From positions 1-58,253 of the forward strand of contig JBQLZQ010000035.1 of assembly GCA_052168355.1 (NCBI GenBank): 58,253 nt of DNA, in the 5' to 3' direction. Shown in pieces: positions 17,820 through 26,442 of the stretch. Origin of the DNA: JBQLZQ01 sp052168355 (GTDB lineage Bacteria; Pseudomonadota; Alphaproteobacteria; DSM-16000; Inquilinaceae). Position 1 is the stretch's first letter. Each line of letters opens with the position of its first letter. Position numbers and translations under genes: made by a program. Below the pieces are notes generated by a model. The model saw only the letters and a list, made by a program, of their open reading frames with translations. It made no database searches and was not told where the DNA came from.

Positions 17820-19286
17820 ATGGCTGACCACCGCCCTTCCCCGATGCGCCACGACGATGACAAGCCGCATGAGGAATGCGGCGTTTTCGGCATCTACGGC
17901 CATGCCGAGGCGGCGGCCCATACCGCGCTGGGGCTCCACGCCCTGCAACACCGGGGCCAGGAAGCCTGCGGCATCGTCGCCTTCGACGGCGCCATGTTCA
18001 ACGCCCATCGCGCCCTGGGCCAGGTGGGCGACGCCTTCAGCTCCCCGGACGTCATCGCCCAGCTTTCCGGCCACGCGGCCGTCGGTCACAACCGCTACGC
18101 GACGACCGGCGCCACCATCCTGCGCAACGTCCAGCCGCTGTTCGCCGACTTCGAATCCGGCGGGTTCGCCGTGGCCCACAACGGCAATTTGACCAATGCC
18201 TACCATCTGCGCCGGCAACTGGTCCGCCGCGGCTGCCTGTTCCAGTCGACCACCGATACCGAGGTCATCGTCCATCTGATGGCCACCAGCCGGGGCGGCG
18301 ACGTGATCGACCGGATGGTCGAGGCGCTGCGGCAGGTCGAAGGCGCCTATTCCCTGGTCGCCCTGACCGACCATTGCGTCATCGGCGTCCGCGATCCTCT
18401 GGGCGTGCGACCGCTGGTTCTGGGACGGTTGGGCAGCACCCATATCGTGGCCTCGGAAACCTGCGCCCTGGACATCATCGGCGCCGACTTCGTCCGCGAC
18501 GTGGCGCCCGGCGAGATGGTGGTCCTGGACGAGAACGGGGTGCACAGCCTGCGGCCGTTCCAGCAGACGCGGCAGCGCTTTTGCGTCTTCGAGTACATCT
18601 ATTTCGCCCGCCCCGACAGCCTGGTCGAGGGCGCCTCGGTCTATGAGGCGCGCAAGCGCATCGGGGCGGAACTGGCGCGCGAGGCGCCGGTGCCGGCCGA
18701 CCTGGTCATCCCGGTGCCCGACAGCGGCGTGCCCGCGGCGCTCGGCTATGCCACCGAAAGCGGCCTGCCCTTCGAGCTGGGCATCATCCGCAACCATTAT
18801 GTCGGCCGTACCTTTATCGAGCCGTCGGACCAGATCCGCCATCTCGGCGTCAAGCTGAAGCACAACGCCAACCGGGCCATGATCGAGGGCAAGCGGGTGG
18901 TGCTGGTGGACGACAGCATCGTGCGCGGCACGACATCGAAAAAGATCGTGCAGATGGTCCGCGCCGCAGGGGCGACCGAGGTCCATATGCGGGTCTCCAG
19001 CCCGCCGACGGCCCATCCCTGCTTCTACGGCATCGATACGCCGGAGCAGGACAAGCTGATCGCCTTCAGAAAGTCGGTGGAGGACATGGCCCGGGCCATC
19101 GATGTCGACAGCCTGGCCTTTGTCACCATCGACGGGTTGTACCGGGCGATGGGCGAGCCGGGGCGCGATTCCGACCACCCCAAATTCTGCGATGCCTGCT
19201 TCACCGGCGATTACCCCATCGCCCTGACACCGGCCGACGACCGGAGCCGGCAGCCCGAGCTGTCGTTCCTGTCCGACCGCCGCTGA
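17820..19286 (+). CDS. purF: Amidophosphoribosyltransferase
   Basis: First committed step of purine synthesis: PRPP + glutamine to phosphoribosylamine. A short propeptide is followed by the nucleophile Cys in HEECGVFGIYGH; the Ntn glutaminase domain continues with LHALQHRGQEACGI and the PRTase domain has the PRPP loop VVLVDDSIVRGTTSKKIVQM. In-frame ATGs occur at 17775, 17790, 17820 and 17844; I choose 17820 (488 residues) since it gives a short propeptide, but the ribosome-binding site does not decide. Confidence 0.96.
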   Translation: MADHRPSPMRHDDDKPHEECGVFGIYGHAEAAAHTALGLHALQHRGQEACGIVAFDGAMFNAHRALGQVGDAFSSPDVIAQLSGHAAVGHNRYATTGATILRNVQPLFADFESGGFAVAHNGNLTNAYHLRRQLVRRGCLFQSTTDTEVIVHLMATSRGGDVIDRMVEALRQVEGAYSLVALTDHCVIGVRDPLGVRPLVLGRLGSTHIVASETCALDIIGADFVRDVAPGEMVVLDENGVHSLRPFQQTRQRFCVFEYIYFARPDSLVEGASVYEARKRIGAELAREAPVPADLVIPVPDSGVPAALGYATESGLPFELGIIRNHYVGRTFIEPSDQIRHLGVKLKHNANRAMIEGKRVVLVDDSIVRGTTSKKIVQMVRAAGATEVHMRVSSPPTAHPCFYGIDTPEQDKLIAFRKSVEDMARAIDVDSLAFVTIDGLYRAMGEPGRDSDHPKFCDACFTGDYPIALTPADDRSRQPELSFLSDRR

Positions 19287-19309
19287 CCGCCACGCAGGCC
19301 GCTAGGACC

Positions 19310-20155
19310 ATGACCGTTTCATCCTCCAGCCCGACCCGTCGCCCCAGCCAACGCTTGGAAGGCCGGGTCGCCCTGATCGCCGGGGCCTCGCGGGGTTTGG
19401 GCGCGGCGGTGGCCGAGCGTTTCGCCGCCGAGGGCGCCCATGTGGTGCTGGCGGCCCGCACCGTCGGCGGGCTGGAAGAGGTCGACGACCGTATCCGCAA
19501 GAAGGGCGGCACCGCCACCCTGGTGCCCCTGGACCTGGCCAACGCCGGCCAGATCGACGCCCTGGGCGCGTCGCTGTTCGAGCGGTTCCACCGGCTGGAC
19601 GTGCTGGTCGCCAGCGCCGCCATGCTGGGCGATCTTGGACCCCTGGCCTACAGCAACCCGGCCCGCTGGCAAAAGGTGATCGATCTCAACCTGACCGGCC
19701 CGTACCGGCTGATCCGGTCGATGGACCCGCTCTTGCGCCTGTCGCCGGCCGGGCGGGCGATTTTCGTCACCGACGCCGTGGCCCAGACGCCAACCGCCTA
19801 TTGGGGCGCCTACGCGGTCAGCAAGGCGGGCCTGGAGATGCTGGCCGGCCTTTACGCCGCCGAGACGGTCAAGACCAACATCCGGGTCAACACGATCGAT
19901 CCGGGGCCGCTGGCCACCACGCTGCGGTCGGGCGCCTTTCCGGGCGAGCCGCGGGACCGCCAACCGGACCCGGCAACCGCCACCGACCCGTTCGTCCGCC
20001 TGGCCGAAACCACGTGCACCGACCATGGAACCCTGGTCCGCGCCCGTCTGGCCCAGCCGGACCGCTCCGCCCTGCCGGACGACGCCGGCGCACGCGGTCC
20101 GACGGATGCGCAATCCCCGGGCGCCGAAAGCGACAAAGCCGAACGGACGGCGTAG
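19310..20155 (+). CDS. Short-chain dehydrogenase/reductase downstream of purF
   Basis: 281 residues, with the cofactor motif AGASRGLGAAVAERF (about residues 24-38), the catalytic YAVSKAG near residue 170 and an NTIDPGPL loop. The last ~60 residues are Arg/Asp/Pro-rich and unlike the SDR core, so the protein is longer than the usual 240-250. The purF-SDR order is common in Rhodospirillales. The stop codon ends one base before the convergent der stop. Substrate unknown. Confidence 0.88.
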   Translation: MTVSSSSPTRRPSQRLEGRVALIAGASRGLGAAVAERFAAEGAHVVLAARTVGGLEEVDDRIRKKGGTATLVPLDLANAGQIDALGASLFERFHRLDVLVASAAMLGDLGPLAYSNPARWQKVIDLNLTGPYRLIRSMDPLLRLSPAGRAIFVTDAVAQTPTAYWGAYAVSKAGLEMLAGLYAAETVKTNIRVNTIDPGPLATTLRSGAFPGEPRDRQPDPATATDPFVRLAETTCTDHGTLVRARLAQPDRSALPDDAGARGPTDAQSPGAESDKAERTA

Positions 20156-21580
20156 TCAGGATTTGGCGTAGGGGTTCTGGCCCTTGCGCAGGATCAGCCG
20201 CAGCGGCACCCCGGTCAGGCCGAAGCTGTCGCGCAGGCCGTTGACCAGATAGCGCATGTAGGATTCGGGAACCTCCGCCGGGCGCGTGGTCCACAGCGCG
20301 AAGGTGGGCGGGCGGCTCTTGATCTGGGTGATGTAGCGCAGCTTGAGCCGCCGGCCGGCGACCATCGGCGGCGGGTGCGCCTCGACCATCGCCGCCAGCC
20401 AGCGGTTGAGCGGCCCCGTGGCCACCCTGGCGTTCCAGATCCTGTAGATCGCCATGACCTCGTCGAGCAGCGTGTCCAGCCCGCGCCTGTGGAGCGCCGA
20501 CAGGGTGACGGTGGGCACGCCGCGCACCTGGGTCAGCGAGGTTTCCAGTCGGTCGCGCAGCCGGCCAAGCGTCGCCTTGCGGTCCGACGCCGCGTCCCAT
20601 TTGTTGACCGCGACGATCAGCGCCCTGCCCTCGTCGACCACATGGCGGGCGATGGTCAGGTCCTGTTTGTCCAGGACCGCGTCGGCCTCCACCACCAGCA
20701 CCACGATCTGGGCCAGGCGCACCGCCTCCAGCGTATCGGCGGCGGAGATCTGTTCCATCCGGTCGGTGACCCGGGCGCGGCGGCGCAGGCCGGCGGTATC
20801 GACCAGGCGGAACGGCTGATCCTTGTAGCTCCAATCCACGGCGATGGCGTCGCGGGTGACCCCCGGCTCGGGCCCGGTCAGCACCCTGTCGTCGTCGAGC
20901 AGGGCGTTGACGAGCGTGGACTTGCCGACGTTGGGCCGGCCGACGATGGCCAGCTGGATGATCCGGACCTCGTCCTCGTCCGGTTCTTCCTCCATGTCCC
21001 CATCGAAGTCCGTTCGGCCAGTCGGTTCGCTGGCCTCCACGACAGCCGGTTCTTCGGCCCTGTCGGCCCGGTCCGGTCCCGCCGCCTCCCGGGCAAAAGC
21101 ATCCAGGGCGTCGGACAGATCGCCGAGCCCCAGCCCGTGTTCGGCGGACACGGCAATCGGATCGCCAAGGCCCAGGGAAAAGCTTTCATAGAGTCCGGGA
21201 TTGCTGACCCGCCCCTCGCATTTGTTGGCGACCAGGATGACGGGCGTCTTGCCGCGTCGCAGGGCGCGGGCGAACTCCCGGTCCAGCGGCGTGATCCCGG
21301 CGCGCGCGTCGATCACCATCAGGGCCACGTCCGCTTCGGCCACGGCCCGTTCGGTCTGGCGGCGCATGCGGCCCTCCAGACTGTCGTCGGTCATGTCCTC
21401 CAGGCCGGCCGTGTCGACCGCGGTAAAGGAAAGATCGCCAAGAGTCGCCTGTCCTTCGCGGCGGTCGCGGGTCATGCCCGGACGGTCATCGACCAGGGCG
21501 CTGCGCCGGCCGACAAGCCGGTTGAACAGCGTCGATTTTCCGACGTTCGGACGGCCGATGATGGCGACCGTAAGGCCCAT
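20156..21580 (-). CDS. der: Ribosome biogenesis GTPase Der (EngA)
   Basis: Tandem-GTPase needed for 50S assembly. The 474 residues contain two G domains: GRPNVGKSTLFNRL (residues 8-21), DTAGLED and NKCEG, then GRPNVGKSTLVNALL (about 214-228), DTAGLRRRARVTDRME and NKWD, followed by the C-terminal KH-like domain ending RLILRKGQNPYAK. The spacer between the two G domains is Glu/Asp-rich. Downstream gene of yfgM-bamB-der, the order also seen in E. coli. Confidence 0.97.
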   Translation of the reverse strand: MGLTVAIIGRPNVGKSTLFNRLVGRRSALVDDRPGMTRDRREGQATLGDLSFTAVDTAGLEDMTDDSLEGRMRRQTERAVAEADVALMVIDARAGITPLDREFARALRRGKTPVILVANKCEGRVSNPGLYESFSLGLGDPIAVSAEHGLGLGDLSDALDAFAREAAGPDRADRAEEPAVVEASEPTGRTDFDGDMEEEPDEDEVRIIQLAIVGRPNVGKSTLVNALLDDDRVLTGPEPGVTRDAIAVDWSYKDQPFRLVDTAGLRRRARVTDRMEQISAADTLEAVRLAQIVVLVVEADAVLDKQDLTIARHVVDEGRALIVAVNKWDAASDRKATLGRLRDRLETSLTQVRGVPTVTLSALHRRGLDTLLDEVMAIYRIWNARVATGPLNRWLAAMVEAHPPPMVAGRRLKLRYITQIKSRPPTFALWTTRPAEVPESYMRYLVNGLRDSFGLTGVPLRLILRKGQNPYAKS

Positions 21581-21600
21581 GGACGTGCCTCAAGCCTGTC

Positions 21601-22929
21601 TTATCTGTAGGCGGTCAGGATGCCGTTGTCCGACAGGACGAAGAGGGTGCCCTGCGCCACCACGGGGGCCACGGCGGCATCGCCGCGCAACGCGAACCCG
21701 CCGTCGATCGCGCCCGTTTCGGGATTGATCAGCAGCCCCTCCCCCTCGGATCCGACGACGATTAGGCGGCCGCCGGCCAGCACCGGGCCGGTCCACACGA
21801 TCGGGCCTTCCCGGTCTTCCGGATCGGTCCAGCGCGGCAGGGGCGCGACCCACCGGATGGCCCCGCCCTGCCGGGTCAGGGCCACGATTTCGGCATTGCG
21901 GGTCAGGACGAAAGCATAGTCGCCGGCCACCCAGGGCATGTTGACCCCGCCCACATCCTGTTCCCAGACCCGGACACCGCCACGCAGATCCAGGGCCGCG
22001 CTGCGGTCGCTGTGACCGACCGCCAGCACCAGATTGTCGTCGATCACCGGGTGGGCCAGAATATCGGCCAGCGCCACCATGGCCCCCACCCGACGGATGG
22101 CCGCCAGGCTATCGGACCAGACCGGCCGACCGGTTTCGACCCGCAGCGCGTAGACCTCACCCGACGAATAGGGCACCACCACGATGCCGCCGCCAACGGC
22201 GGGGCTGGCCCCGCCCAGGATGCCGGCGTTCTCGAGAATGCCGGTATGGCTCCACAGCGCCTCACCCGTCGCCGCGTCGAGCGCCTCGATCTGGTTGTCG
22301 ACCGACACCACGAAAACGCGCCCACCGCTGACCGTCGGCGCCGAGCGCACGGGGCCGCTGGCCGCCGCCCGCCACACCTGCCCGCCATTGCTGGGGTCGA
22401 GCGCCATAATCTCGCCGAACCCGGTGGTCGCGAACAACAGGCCGTCGGCATAGGCCAGACCGCCGCCCAGAACGGCGCTGTCTTCGTCCGGCGTGGCGGC
22501 GCGCACGCGCCAGAGCTGGCGGCCGTTGCCGGCGTCCAAGGCGCTGATACGGCCATCGGCATCCATGGCGAAAACCACGCCGCCCGCCACCACCGGCGCG
22601 CTGATCAGGCGTCGCTCGCGGCTCGATCCGGTACCGATATTGACCGACCACGCCTGCTCCAGCGGCAGGGCCAGGGCCAGGTGGCCCGGCGTGTGGGTGG
22701 GTACCATGCCGGCCTGCGGCCACGCCTCGTTGGCGGCGGCGGCGGGAAGGACGACGGCGGTGTTGGCCAGTTCGGGGCTTGGCTCCAGCCCGCCGGCCAA
22801 CTCAAGAACCGAGATTCGCTGTCCCGGCAGCGGAGGATCCTCGGCACTGCCAAACCACCCCCCGACCGTGTCGCAGGCGGTCAGACCCGCCAGCAGCGAA
22901 ACCAGGACGATGCGCCGCGCCACCCTCAT
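21601..22929 (-). CDS. bamB: Outer-membrane assembly lipoprotein BamB-like beta-propeller
   Basis: Likely BAM-complex lipoprotein assisting beta-barrel insertion. A signal peptide ends in the lipobox LTAC (mature Cys about residue 19), followed by PQQ-like blades recognisable by repeats such as GGVVFAMDADGRISALDAGNGRQLW and similar GRVF..D..IEALDAATGEALW. I use ATG 22929, 6 bp inside the longest frame, because GAGGAC sits at normal spacing from it and too close to ATG 22935. Position between yfgM-like and der genes supports bamB. Confidence 0.93.
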   Translation of the reverse strand: MRVARRIVLVSLLAGLTACDTVGGWFGSAEDPPLPGQRISVLELAGGLEPSPELANTAVVLPAAAANEAWPQAGMVPTHTPGHLALALPLEQAWSVNIGTGSSRERRLISAPVVAGGVVFAMDADGRISALDAGNGRQLWRVRAATPDEDSAVLGGGLAYADGLLFATTGFGEIMALDPSNGGQVWRAAASGPVRSAPTVSGGRVFVVSVDNQIEALDAATGEALWSHTGILENAGILGGASPAVGGGIVVVPYSSGEVYALRVETGRPVWSDSLAAIRRVGAMVALADILAHPVIDDNLVLAVGHSDRSAALDLRGGVRVWEQDVGGVNMPWVAGDYAFVLTRNAEIVALTRQGGAIRWVAPLPRWTDPEDREGPIVWTGPVLAGGRLIVVGSEGEGLLINPETGAIDGGFALRGDAAVAPVVAQGTLFVLSDNGILTAYR

Positions 22930-22939
22930 ACCCATGTCC

Positions 22940-23590
22940 TCAACCGTTCGACGCCGCCAGAAGGGAGACGATGTCCTCCGCCCGTCGCCGGATGCCGCTG
23001 GGGGCCTGCGGATCGGCGGCCAGGGCGACGAACAGGGTTTGGGCCCCCGCCCGATCGCCGGACTCGATCATCAGCAGACCGGTCAACTCGCGCGCTGAAA
23101 AGCGCCACGGGCTGTCGTCTTCGGCCAGCGGCGCCAGCTCCTGGGTCAGAGCGGCGGCATCACCACCCTCGAGGTCCGACCAGACCGCGAGCAACAGGGC
23201 AAGATCACGCCACAGCGCCGGCGTGCCACCGTCAGCGGCCAGGGCGCGGTAAATGGCGGTGGCGCCGTCCCGATCGCCGATCTCGGCATGCAGGGCCGCC
23301 TCCTGCAACCTGGCCAGGGTTTCGCGCCCGGCGCCGGCATTCTCGGCAAAGGCGGACAAGGCATCGATACCGGCCTGCGGGTCGGTTTCGGCCACGGTCA
23401 ACGCGTCGGCCAGGGACGCGGTTTCGCGGCGCTGCACGCTGTCCTGATAGTTGCCCCATCCGACATAGCCGACGGCGGCAATCAAGATCAGAGCGGCCAC
23501 GCCGGTGATCCAGATGCCGTACTTTTTCCAGAGCCGCTTGGCGCGGTCCTGTCTCAACTCTTCATCGATCTCGCGAAAAACGTCCGTCAT
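22940..23590 (-). CDS. YfgM/TPR-like inner-membrane protein
   Basis: 216 residues: a cytoplasmic N-terminus (DVFREIDEELRQDRAKRLWKKYG), one TM segment at about residues 28-48, then a periplasmic helical TPR-like domain. This is the YfgM (DUF2133) layout; E. coli YfgM works with the periplasmic chaperone network at the Sec translocon. ATG 23590 has AAGGA upstream; the codon before it is TTG. The stop is 10 bp from bamB, implying co-transcription with bamB and der. Confidence 0.88.
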   Translation of the reverse strand: MTDVFREIDEELRQDRAKRLWKKYGIWITGVAALILIAAVGYVGWGNYQDSVQRRETASLADALTVAETDPQAGIDALSAFAENAGAGRETLARLQEAALHAEIGDRDGATAIYRALAADGGTPALWRDLALLLAVWSDLEGGDAAALTQELAPLAEDDSPWRFSARELTGLLMIESGDRAGAQTLFVALAADPQAPSGIRRRAEDIVSLLAASNG

Positions 23591-23593
23591 CAA

Positions 23594-23935
23594 GGGTCCT
23601 TGTGGCCATGGCGGCCAGTGGGAAAACGGGGAACGCGCATTTATTCGCGACCGCGCATGCCGGTCAAGCTGATCGGCCCCCGCCGGGCGCCGGACAAGGG
23701 CCGGAGAATGGACCGCCGTCTACCTACCCGATCGGCCGGGCCGACTCAACGGTAGCCTTTGGAATAGCCCTTTGAGATAGCCCTTGGAGACAGGCCGCCC
23801 GGACACCCCACGGCCCCGCCGTGCCTGTCGGAGAATGGGGTCTGGACCTCGCCGCCAAATTGGCGACAATGGTCCTGATAAGGAAAGGCGGACACGAGAA
23901 CGTATCGTGAAACAATATCTGGATTCCGGACGGGC
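23594..23935. other. 342-bp divergent intergenic region with a short tandem repeat
   Basis: This gap separates the yfgM-like gene (minus) from the DUF2794 gene (plus) and should hold both promoters. At 23753-23790 there are three imperfect tandem units: TAGCCTTTGGAA, TAGCCCTTTGAGA and TAGCCCTTGGAGA. Openings on the minus strand here are antisense to DUF2794 and have no family similarity. Confidence 0.5.
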
Positions 23936-24268
23936 ATGACACACATCGTGCGCCTTTCGGACTATCGAAAGAACCGCAGCCGGGTCTATTTCACCCGTCA
24001 GGAATTGTCGCAACTGCTCACGATCTACAGCGGCCGCGTGGCCGCCGGCGATTGGAAGGACTACGCCATCGACCACGCTCAGGGCGTCGCCGTGTTCAGC
24101 GTCTTCCGCAACGCCCACGACAAACCGGCCTTCGCCATCGCCAAGGCCATCGGACCGCGCGGCGCGCACTACACCCTGTTCGAACAAAGACGCAAGGTGG
24201 TGCGGTCGGCGTCGCTAACCGACGTTCTGGCGCCGCTGCGCCCGCATCTGCGACTGGTGACCGAGTAG
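23936..24268 (+). CDS. DUF2794 family protein
   Basis: A 110-residue protein recognisable from VRLSDYRKNRSRVYFTRQEL at the N-terminus, then LLTIYSGRVAAGDWKDYAID and FRNAHDKPAFAIAKAIGPRG. The family is almost confined to alphaproteobacteria and has no established function. The beta-rich pattern and conserved tyrosines/arginines suggest a small soluble domain. It lies 11 bp before the small membrane protein, probably in one transcript. Confidence 0.88.
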   Translation: MTHIVRLSDYRKNRSRVYFTRQELSQLLTIYSGRVAAGDWKDYAIDHAQGVAVFSVFRNAHDKPAFAIAKAIGPRGAHYTLFEQRRKVVRSASLTDVLAPLRPHLRLVTE

Positions 24269-24279
24269 GATCACGCCCG

Positions 24280-24456
24280 ATGACGGTGATTCAGGGCGTC
24301 GGGCTGTTTCTCGCGGCCTACATCCTGCTGCTTGCCCGCAGCGCCTGGCGCCAGGGCGAATTCCGGCAGTTTGCGTTGAGCCTTGGGGTCGTGGCGGCGC
24401 TGGGGCTGGCGATCGCCGGCGTGGTCTGGCTCTACTGGCTGCTCGGCGGTCAGTAA
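24280..24456 (+). CDS. 58-residue two-helix membrane protein
   Basis: ATG 24280 opens a 58-codon frame encoding two hydrophobic helices (about residues 4-20 and 31-55) separated by a short basic loop (RSAWRQGEF). The last segment is rich in aromatic residues (VVWLYWLLGG). It follows DUF2794 closely on the same strand. The frame continues upstream in antiphase to DUF2794, but the hydrophobic pattern begins only here. I recognise no family. Confidence 0.6.
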   Translation: MTVIQGVGLFLAAYILLLARSAWRQGEFRQFALSLGVVAALGLAIAGVVWLYWLLGGQ

Positions 24457-24469
24457 CGCACGGTCCGCA

Positions 24470-25126
24470 TCAGGCGAACTTGCGTTCCGTCAGGAACAGC
24501 CGGACGGCAAAACCCAGGAACAACAGCCCCGCCACGCCGTCCAGCGCGACCCGAAAGGCCCGGTTGCCGACCAGCCATCGCGCGGCACCGGCCGCCGCCG
24601 CCGCCAGGATCAGGTGATAGGCCAGCCCCATGAAGGCGAGAACCATTCCCAGCAGGAACGTCTGCGTCGCCACCGACCCGGTCGCCGGGGTCACGAACTG
24701 GGGCACGAAGGCCAGGTAGAACAGGATCACCTTCGGGTTCAGGAGGTTGGTGGTGAAGGCGTGAGTAAACGCCCGCCGGTGGGACCGGGGCGTCGGCGCC
24801 GTCACCGCCAGCGCCCCACCCCGACGCCAGGCCCGGACGGCGCCGTGCAGCGACCGCGCGCCCAGCCACGCCAGATAGGAGACGCCGGCCACCCTCAGCG
24901 CGTCGAAGAACCATGGGGATGCCGCGATCAGCGCGGACACACCGACCGCCGCCAGCGCCGCATGCAGCACGTTGCCCGTAACCGTGCCGCTGGCCGTTAT
25001 CCACCCGGCCCGCCGGCCGTCGAACAGACTGCGGCTGAGCACCAGCAGCGAGTCGGGACCGGGGATCAGCACCAGCACGACGGCGGCGATGAGGTAGAGC
25101 TGGAAAAGGTGGGCGTCGATCGGCAT
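24470..25126 (-). CDS. LysE/RhtB family exporter
   Basis: 218 residues with six predicted TM helices and the LysE signature near the N-terminus (VLVLIPGPDSLLVLSRSLFDGRRAG in parts). Members export amino acids such as homoserine, threonine or leucine. The segment TTNLLNPKVILFYLAFVPQF is also family-typical. Monocistronic; it converges with the preceding plus-strand small protein. Confidence 0.92.
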   Translation of the reverse strand: MPIDAHLFQLYLIAAVVLVLIPGPDSLLVLSRSLFDGRRAGWITASGTVTGNVLHAALAAVGVSALIAASPWFFDALRVAGVSYLAWLGARSLHGAVRAWRRGGALAVTAPTPRSHRRAFTHAFTTNLLNPKVILFYLAFVPQFVTPATGSVATQTFLLGMVLAFMGLAYHLILAAAAAGAARWLVGNRAFRVALDGVAGLLFLGFAVRLFLTERKFA

Positions 25127-25207
25127 GGTCCCACTATGCCAGATCGCGCCGTCCTTCGCACGGTCGGCCTCGGTGCCGGCGTCGCGCCTGCGCCGATCGC
25201 CCGGCCG

Positions 25208-25924
25208 TCATTCCGCCGCCGGCCGCCCCACCGCGCGGGCCAGGGCCGCCCGCGCCAGCAGCCGCGTGGAGTCGAGGGTCGGCAGAGGAGAGTTCGAGTC
25301 GCCGACGATGAGGGGGATCTCGGTACAGCCCAGGATGACGGCGTCGCACCCTTCCTCCTTCATCCGTCCGATGACCCGTTGAAAACATGACACGGACTCG
25401 GGCCTGAACACGCCGCGCACCAGATCGTTCATGATGATCCGATTGATGTCTGCGCGTTCGGTTTCGGTCGGGCGAAGGTATTGGAGACCCCGTGCCGCCA
25501 GCTTTTCCGGGTAGACGTCGCTTTCGACCAGCCAGCGTGTCCCGGTCAGCGCCAGACGCCGAAACCCACGATCCGCGGCCTCCTGGGCGACGACCTCGGC
25601 GATGTGCAGCCAGTCCAGCGGCGATCGTGGCTCGACGTAGGCAAGCGCCTGGTGAATGGTGTTGTCGGGGCAAATCAGAAAATCGGCGCCGATGGTGGCA
25701 AGCTTGTTCGCCGAGGTCAGCATCAGGTCTCCCACGCCCCGCCAGTCATCGCGGTCGAGACATGCCACATAGTCGGCAAGCGAGTGGGTGTGGACCGAGA
25801 TTTCGGGATGGGCGTGGGGGCCGAGGAGGCGCGCGCCCTCCGCGCAGATCGTCCGGTAACAGAGAGCGGCACCTTCGGCGGAGCAGCCGACAACACCGAT
25901 ATGGAGGGGTTTCAAGGGGGGCAT
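25208..25924 (-). CDS. Aspartate/glutamate racemase family protein
   Basis: 238 residues with the two-cysteine catalytic arrangement of the Asp/Glu racemase fold: the first in FLICPDNTIHQ (about residue 84), the second in VILGCTEIPLIV (about residue 195), each next to conserved Asn/Thr or Thr/Glu. The N-terminus HIGVVGCSAEGAALCYR resembles RacD-type proteins. It starts 4 bp after the ABM gene. Aspartate racemase is most likely by motif; maleate isomerase-like chemistry is possible. Confidence 0.85.
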   Translation of the reverse strand: MPPLKPLHIGVVGCSAEGAALCYRTICAEGARLLGPHAHPEISVHTHSLADYVACLDRDDWRGVGDLMLTSANKLATIGADFLICPDNTIHQALAYVEPRSPLDWLHIAEVVAQEAADRGFRRLALTGTRWLVESDVYPEKLAARGLQYLRPTETERADINRIIMNDLVRGVFRPESVSCFQRVIGRMKEEGCDAVILGCTEIPLIVGDSNSPLPTLDSTRLLARAALARAVGRPAAE

Positions 25925-25928
25925 GCCA

Positions 25929-26276
25929 TCATGAGTCGTGCGCGGCGCGGCTGTCCGGCGGGGCCTGATCGCGCTCGGTCATGCCGTAATCGCGCACAAC
26001 CGCGGCGACGCGCAGGCGGTAATCCCGGAACACGGACCGGCGGCCCTGGTCCTGGGCCGTGCGATGGACCTGGAGATTGCGCCACGCCGCCACGGCCGCC
26101 TCGTCGCGAAAGAAGGAGAGCGACAGGATCTTGGTGTCGTCGGTCAGGCTTTGGAAGCGCTCGATGGAGATGAACCCGTCGACCTGCTCCAGGTGGGGCC
26201 GCAGCCCGGCGGCGATGTCGAGATAGCGCTGCTTGTGCTCCGGGCGCGGTTGAACCTCGAAGATAACGGCGATCAT
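25929..26276 (-). CDS. Antibiotic biosynthesis monooxygenase (ABM) domain protein
   Basis: 115 residues with the ferredoxin-like ABM pattern: MIAVIFEVQPRPEHKQRYLD, then GFISIERFQSL, ILSLSFFRDEAAVAAWRN and H in LQVHRTAQDQGR. Members act on quinone- or aldehyde-type small molecules or are stress-related; the substrate is unknown. Start choice: ATG 26276 sits at normal spacing from GGGGG, better than ATG 26282. It is coupled to the racemase gene. Confidence 0.82.
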   Translation of the reverse strand: MIAVIFEVQPRPEHKQRYLDIAAGLRPHLEQVDGFISIERFQSLTDDTKILSLSFFRDEAAVAAWRNLQVHRTAQDQGRRSVFRDYRLRVAAVVRDYGMTERDQAPPDSRAAHDS

Positions 26277-26442
26277 CCTCATCCCCCTTTTGTTGACGAC
26301 GCCATCATCGCAGAATCGCGACCCTGAGTGCTTCGGTCGCGAGCGAAGCATCGGTTGCTATGCGGTAAGCCATGCCCGACCGCTGATCGCGGCCGGCTCC
26401 CCCTCGATAGCGGTCCGGGCCTGTCGGCGGGCGAAGCGCCCC

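Noticed and set aside
23720..24187. 155-codon minus-strand opening
   Set aside because: Runs antisense through DUF2794, which has clear family motifs on the plus strand.
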